From the NCBI GenBank assembly GCA_902826225.1, contig CADEED010000028.1, positions 1-37,242 on the forward strand: DNA of 37,242 nucleotides. The letters are read 5' to 3'. This document shows positions 34,881 through 37,242 of the stretch, one piece after another. How positions within the stretch are numbered: the stretch's first letter is position 1; each line of letters begins with the position of its first letter. The position numbers were made by a program, and so were the translations under genes. Source of the DNA: an uncultured Pseudomonadota bacterium (GTDB lineage Bacteria; Pseudomonadota; Gammaproteobacteria; Steroidobacterales; Steroidobacteraceae). The notes under the pieces were generated by a model, which ran no database searches, was not told where the DNA came from, and saw only the letters and a program-made list of their open reading frames with translations.

Positions 34881-35555
34881 GTGATGGATTTGCTGCATCC
34901 CTCGGTCCTGATCGTCGAAGACGATCGGACCTTTCGTGCGCGTTTCGAAAAGATTGTTTCGCGAACGGCAAACCTGCGCATCGTCGCCGCCGTGGAGAGC
35001 GTCGCCGAGGCGCTGCGCGAGATCGCCGCGCACGACGTCGATCTGCTGATCGTCGACCTCGGCCTGCCGGATGGCGACGGCACCGCCGTCATCCGCAAGG
35101 CAGTCGAGACCCACCCCGACTGCGCGGTCATGGTCGTGACGGTTTTCGGCGACGAGGAAAACGTCGTAACGGCGATCGAGGCGGGCGCCAGCGGCTACCT
35201 GCTCAAGGACTCGACCAGCGAGGATTTCGCGCTGGCGATCGACGATCTGCTGCAAGGCGGCTCACCGGTGAGTCCGATGGTGGCGCGCCTTATCCTCAAT
35301 CGCGTGCGCGGCAGTTGTACTCCCGTGAGCGAGAGTGGCGAGGCCGACGAATCCGCGGCCAGACTGAGCGAGCGCGAAGCGCAGATTCTGACCCTCGTCG
35401 CCAAGGGATTCGGATTCGGCGAAATCTGCCGGCTGCTGTCGATCTCCACGAACACGGTGAAGACCCACGTCAACCGCATCTATCGCAAGCTTGCGGTGCA
35501 TTCGCGCGGGCAAGCGGTCTACGAAGCCACGCGTCTTGGTCTCATCGAAATCTAG
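34881..35555 (+). CDS. NarL/FixJ-family response regulator
   Basis: A 224-residue two-domain regulator. The receiver domain (about 7-120) has acidic pocket EDD (13-15), phospho-acceptor Asp59 in LIVDLGLPDGDG, Thr in VVTVFGD and Lys in GYLLKDS. A LuxR-type helix-turn-helix (about 160-215) reads LSEREAQILTLVAKGFGFGEICRLLSIS then TVKTHVNRIYRKL. GTG at 34881 has GGGAGG 8 bases upstream; ATG at 34884 is equally possible. The 3' end overlaps the sensor kinase start by 20 bases, so it should be that kinase's partner. Confidence 0.93.
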   Translation: MMDLLHPSVLIVEDDRTFRARFEKIVSRTANLRIVAAVESVAEALREIAAHDVDLLIVDLGLPDGDGTAVIRKAVETHPDCAVMVVTVFGDEENVVTAIEAGASGYLLKDSTSEDFALAIDDLLQGGSPVSPMVARLILNRVRGSCTPVSESGEADESAARLSEREAQILTLVAKGFGFGEICRLLSISTNTVKTHVNRIYRKLAVHSRGQAVYEATRLGLIEI

Positions 35556-37242
35556 CTGCCTGCTCGCGCTGGTGTTGTGCGCCGTCGGCACGGCGATCGC
35601 GGGCGATACCGTGCCGCACATCCGGTTCGTCGAATTCATCCAGCTCGAGCCATACGACGGCGCCGCGCCGCCGCCGCCCGGCGCCACGGGTTCACATCGC
35701 ACGCCGGGCTACGTGCACGCTTCGCCGCCGCGGCCGAACTCCCGGAGCTGGTTGCGCGCGCACTTTCGCCTGGAGCGGGCGCCAACCGAAGTCGCGGGGC
35801 TGTACGTGTCCAGCGTCATCCGCGGCGTCAAGGTCTTCGTGAACGGAGTGGAAGTGGGCAATACCAGCCTCGCGGATGCGGAATGGTTCGGCTGGAACTA
35901 CCCGATCTTCTTCACCGTACCGCCCACGCTGCTGCATGCCGGGGACAATGTCCTCGACCTGCGTCTGACACTGAACGATCTCGGTTACGGTTCGCTGAGC
36001 GGCGTTCAACTGGGATCGCACGTCGCGCTGAACCCGCTCTACTCGCACGTGCTGTTCTGGCGCGTGACGGGGCCGCAGATCGTCTCGCTGATATCGGTGC
36101 TGTTGGGGCTGCTCGCGATTTTCCTGTGGTTGCGACGCCGCGGTGATTCACTCTTCGGCTGGTTCGGGCTCGCCTGCCTCGCGGGCGCTTTCCGCAACAC
36201 ACACTTCTTCGTCAACGCGCCGATTCCCACCCGCGTCTACGAGCTGTGGGCCGCGATTCCCCTGCACGTCATGGCGGTCGCGTTCTTCGTATTCTCTTTC
36301 CGCCTGTGTGGCCGGCGCTATCCACGTGTCGAGGCGGGGCTCATCATTGCCGCGCTCGCCTGGATTCTCGTGGCGATCGCCGGGTCGTCGCCCCTGACCA
36401 TCGATCTCGGCTACTACTGGCTCACGCTCGTATCCCTCGGCACCATCGCATTTGCCGCCGTGCAGTGCTGGCAGCAGCCCCGCGTCGAGCGCCTGCTGTT
36501 GCTGCTGGCACTCCTGGTATCCCAGGTGTTCGGCGCGCTCGACTTGCTCATGCTCATCGGCGCGCGCTCGAGTGACACGCGCATCTACCTGATGCCGTAC
36601 AGCACGCTCTTCTTCAGTCTCGCCATGGGCGCCGTGCTCATCGACGCCTTCGCGAAAGCACGAACGCAGCAGGAGCGGCTCAACGAGGTGCTCGACCAGC
36701 GGCTGGCCCTGCGCGAACGCGAACTCGCGGACGAGCACGAAAAGGTGCTGCGGCTCGAGAACGAACGCGTCGCCGCGGGCGAGCGCCGCCGCATCCTGCG
36801 CGACATCCACGATGGCCTCGGGTCGCAGCTCATCAGCTCCATCCAGCTGGTCGAGGCCGGGGCCCTGTCGAACGCGGATTTCGCGGCGGTACTGCGTGAC
36901 TGCGTCGACGACCTGCGTCTCGCCATCGATTCGTTGAAACCCGCCGGTGACGATCTGCTGCTGGTGCTCGCCAATTTCCGCTACCGGATGGAACCGCGCC
37001 TGACGCTCGCCGGGCTCAGGCTCGATTGGCGGGTCGATGCCGACGCGCGCTCGCCCGCGCTCACCTCCGAGCAGGTACTGCATGTCCTGCGCATCGTCCA
37101 AGAGTCCTTCACGAACGCGGTGAAGCACGCGCATCCCCGCTGTCTCGCTGTCGCATACCTGAATTCGCCGGATGCGAGCTGGTCGTTAAGCGTCAGTGAC
37201 GATGGCGCAGGATTCGACCTGGCTGCGCACCGGCCCGGCGAT
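35536..37242 (+). CDS. 7TM sensor histidine kinase, NarL-partner type (3' end beyond window)
   Basis: 569 codons are visible with no stop before the window ends. From TTG at 35536 a signal peptide (CLLALVLCAVGTAIAG) leads to an extracytoplasmic beta-sandwich-like domain (about 25-175, with VNGVEVGNTSLADAEWFG and NVLDLRLTLNDLG). Several hydrophobic helices (about 182-385) follow in a 7TMR-DISM-like arrangement, then a coiled coil rich in Glu/Arg. The HisKA_3 dimerisation motif RRILRDIHDGLGSQL has His425 as phospho-acceptor. The ATPase N-box QESFTNAVKHAHP and G-box SDDGAGFD are present. No ATG is found near the N-terminus. It overlaps the response-regulator gene. Confidence 0.9.
   Translation, partial: MVSSKSSCLLALVLCAVGTAIAGDTVPHIRFVEFIQLEPYDGAAPPPPGATGSHRTPGYVHASPPRPNSRSWLRAHFRLERAPTEVAGLYVSSVIRGVKVFVNGVEVGNTSLADAEWFGWNYPIFFTVPPTLLHAGDNVLDLRLTLNDLGYGSLSGVQLGSHVALNPLYSHVLFWRVTGPQIVSLISVLLGLLAIFLWLRRRGDSLFGWFGLACLAGAFRNTHFFVNAPIPTRVYELWAAIPLHVMAVAFFVFSFRLCGRRYPRVEAGLIIAALAWILVAIAGSSPLTIDLGYYWLTLVSLGTIAFAAVQCWQQPRVERLLLLLALLVSQVFGALDLLMLIGARSSDTRIYLMPYSTLFFSLAMGAVLIDAFAKARTQQERLNEVLDQRLALRERELADEHEKVLRLENERVAAGERRRILRDIHDGLGSQLISSIQLVEAGALSNADFAAVLRDCVDDLRLAIDSLKPAGDDLLLVLANFRYRMEPRLTLAGLRLDWRVDADARSPALTSEQVLHVLRIVQESFTNAVKHAHPRCLAVAYLNSPDASWSLSVSDDGAGFDLAAHRPGD

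Overview
The window is 37,242 bases of a GC-rich proteobacterial chromosome with strong G/C preference at third codon positions. I infer a gammaproteobacterium. On the minus strand, dsbD, (a TlpA-like gene), aroQ, accB, accC, prmA, a DUF3426 gene, dusB, fis, purH and purD follow one another. Apart from the extra TlpA gene this is the order known around Pseudomonas aeruginosa PA4845-PA4855. The FG-GAP/two-component region and the many TTG starts would fit a Steroidobacter/Xanthomonas-like relative, but the sequence alone does not fix genus or family. I found no rRNA, tRNA, CRISPR array, insertion sequence, phage gene or replication origin. No gene-free stretch exceeds about 240 bases; the longest is the groES promoter region at 30591-30829.

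Layout. 1-6431: tail of an outer-membrane-type protein, a HAD sugar-phosphatase, a convergent thioesterase/hydrolase pair, an exported protein of unknown role, cbpA-cbpM, a Tat-exported FAD oxidase and a convergent fasciclin protein. 6587-9901: cydA-cydB plus a 38-residue DUF2474 protein (a cyanide-insensitive-type bd oxidase), a broken DoxX-like gene and yheU. 9945-15190: a CASTOR/POLLUX-type channel, a class A beta-lactamase and a small lipoprotein, overlapping stop-to-start. A BlaI-type repressor and an M56 membrane peptidase follow, with their own promoter and dyad operators. The M56 protein lacks the penicillin-binding sensor of true BlaR1. 15245-16736: an exported NTF2-like protein and an SDR with a signal peptide.

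16737-30590, minus strand: a long, tightly packed run from dsbD down to sixA. It covers periplasmic thiol chemistry, the start of fatty-acid synthesis, L11 methylation, tRNA dihydrouridine, Fis and the end of purine synthesis, with a CYTH-CHAD protein and SixA at the 3' end. The DsbD has its periplasmic N-terminal redox domain twice. 30724-32862: groES-groEL with a sigma70-like promoter, a half-degenerate CIRCE operator and a clear intrinsic terminator.

32927-37242: a 607-residue FG-GAP-repeat lipoprotein faces a NarL-type response regulator and an overlapping 7TM sensor histidine kinase that runs off the window. The shared intergenic region holds a perfect 14-bp palindrome and a second dyad. 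This module and the channel/beta-lactamase/BlaI-M56 block are the most likely places for something undescribed. Functions below are read from motifs and remembered family features; no database search was run.
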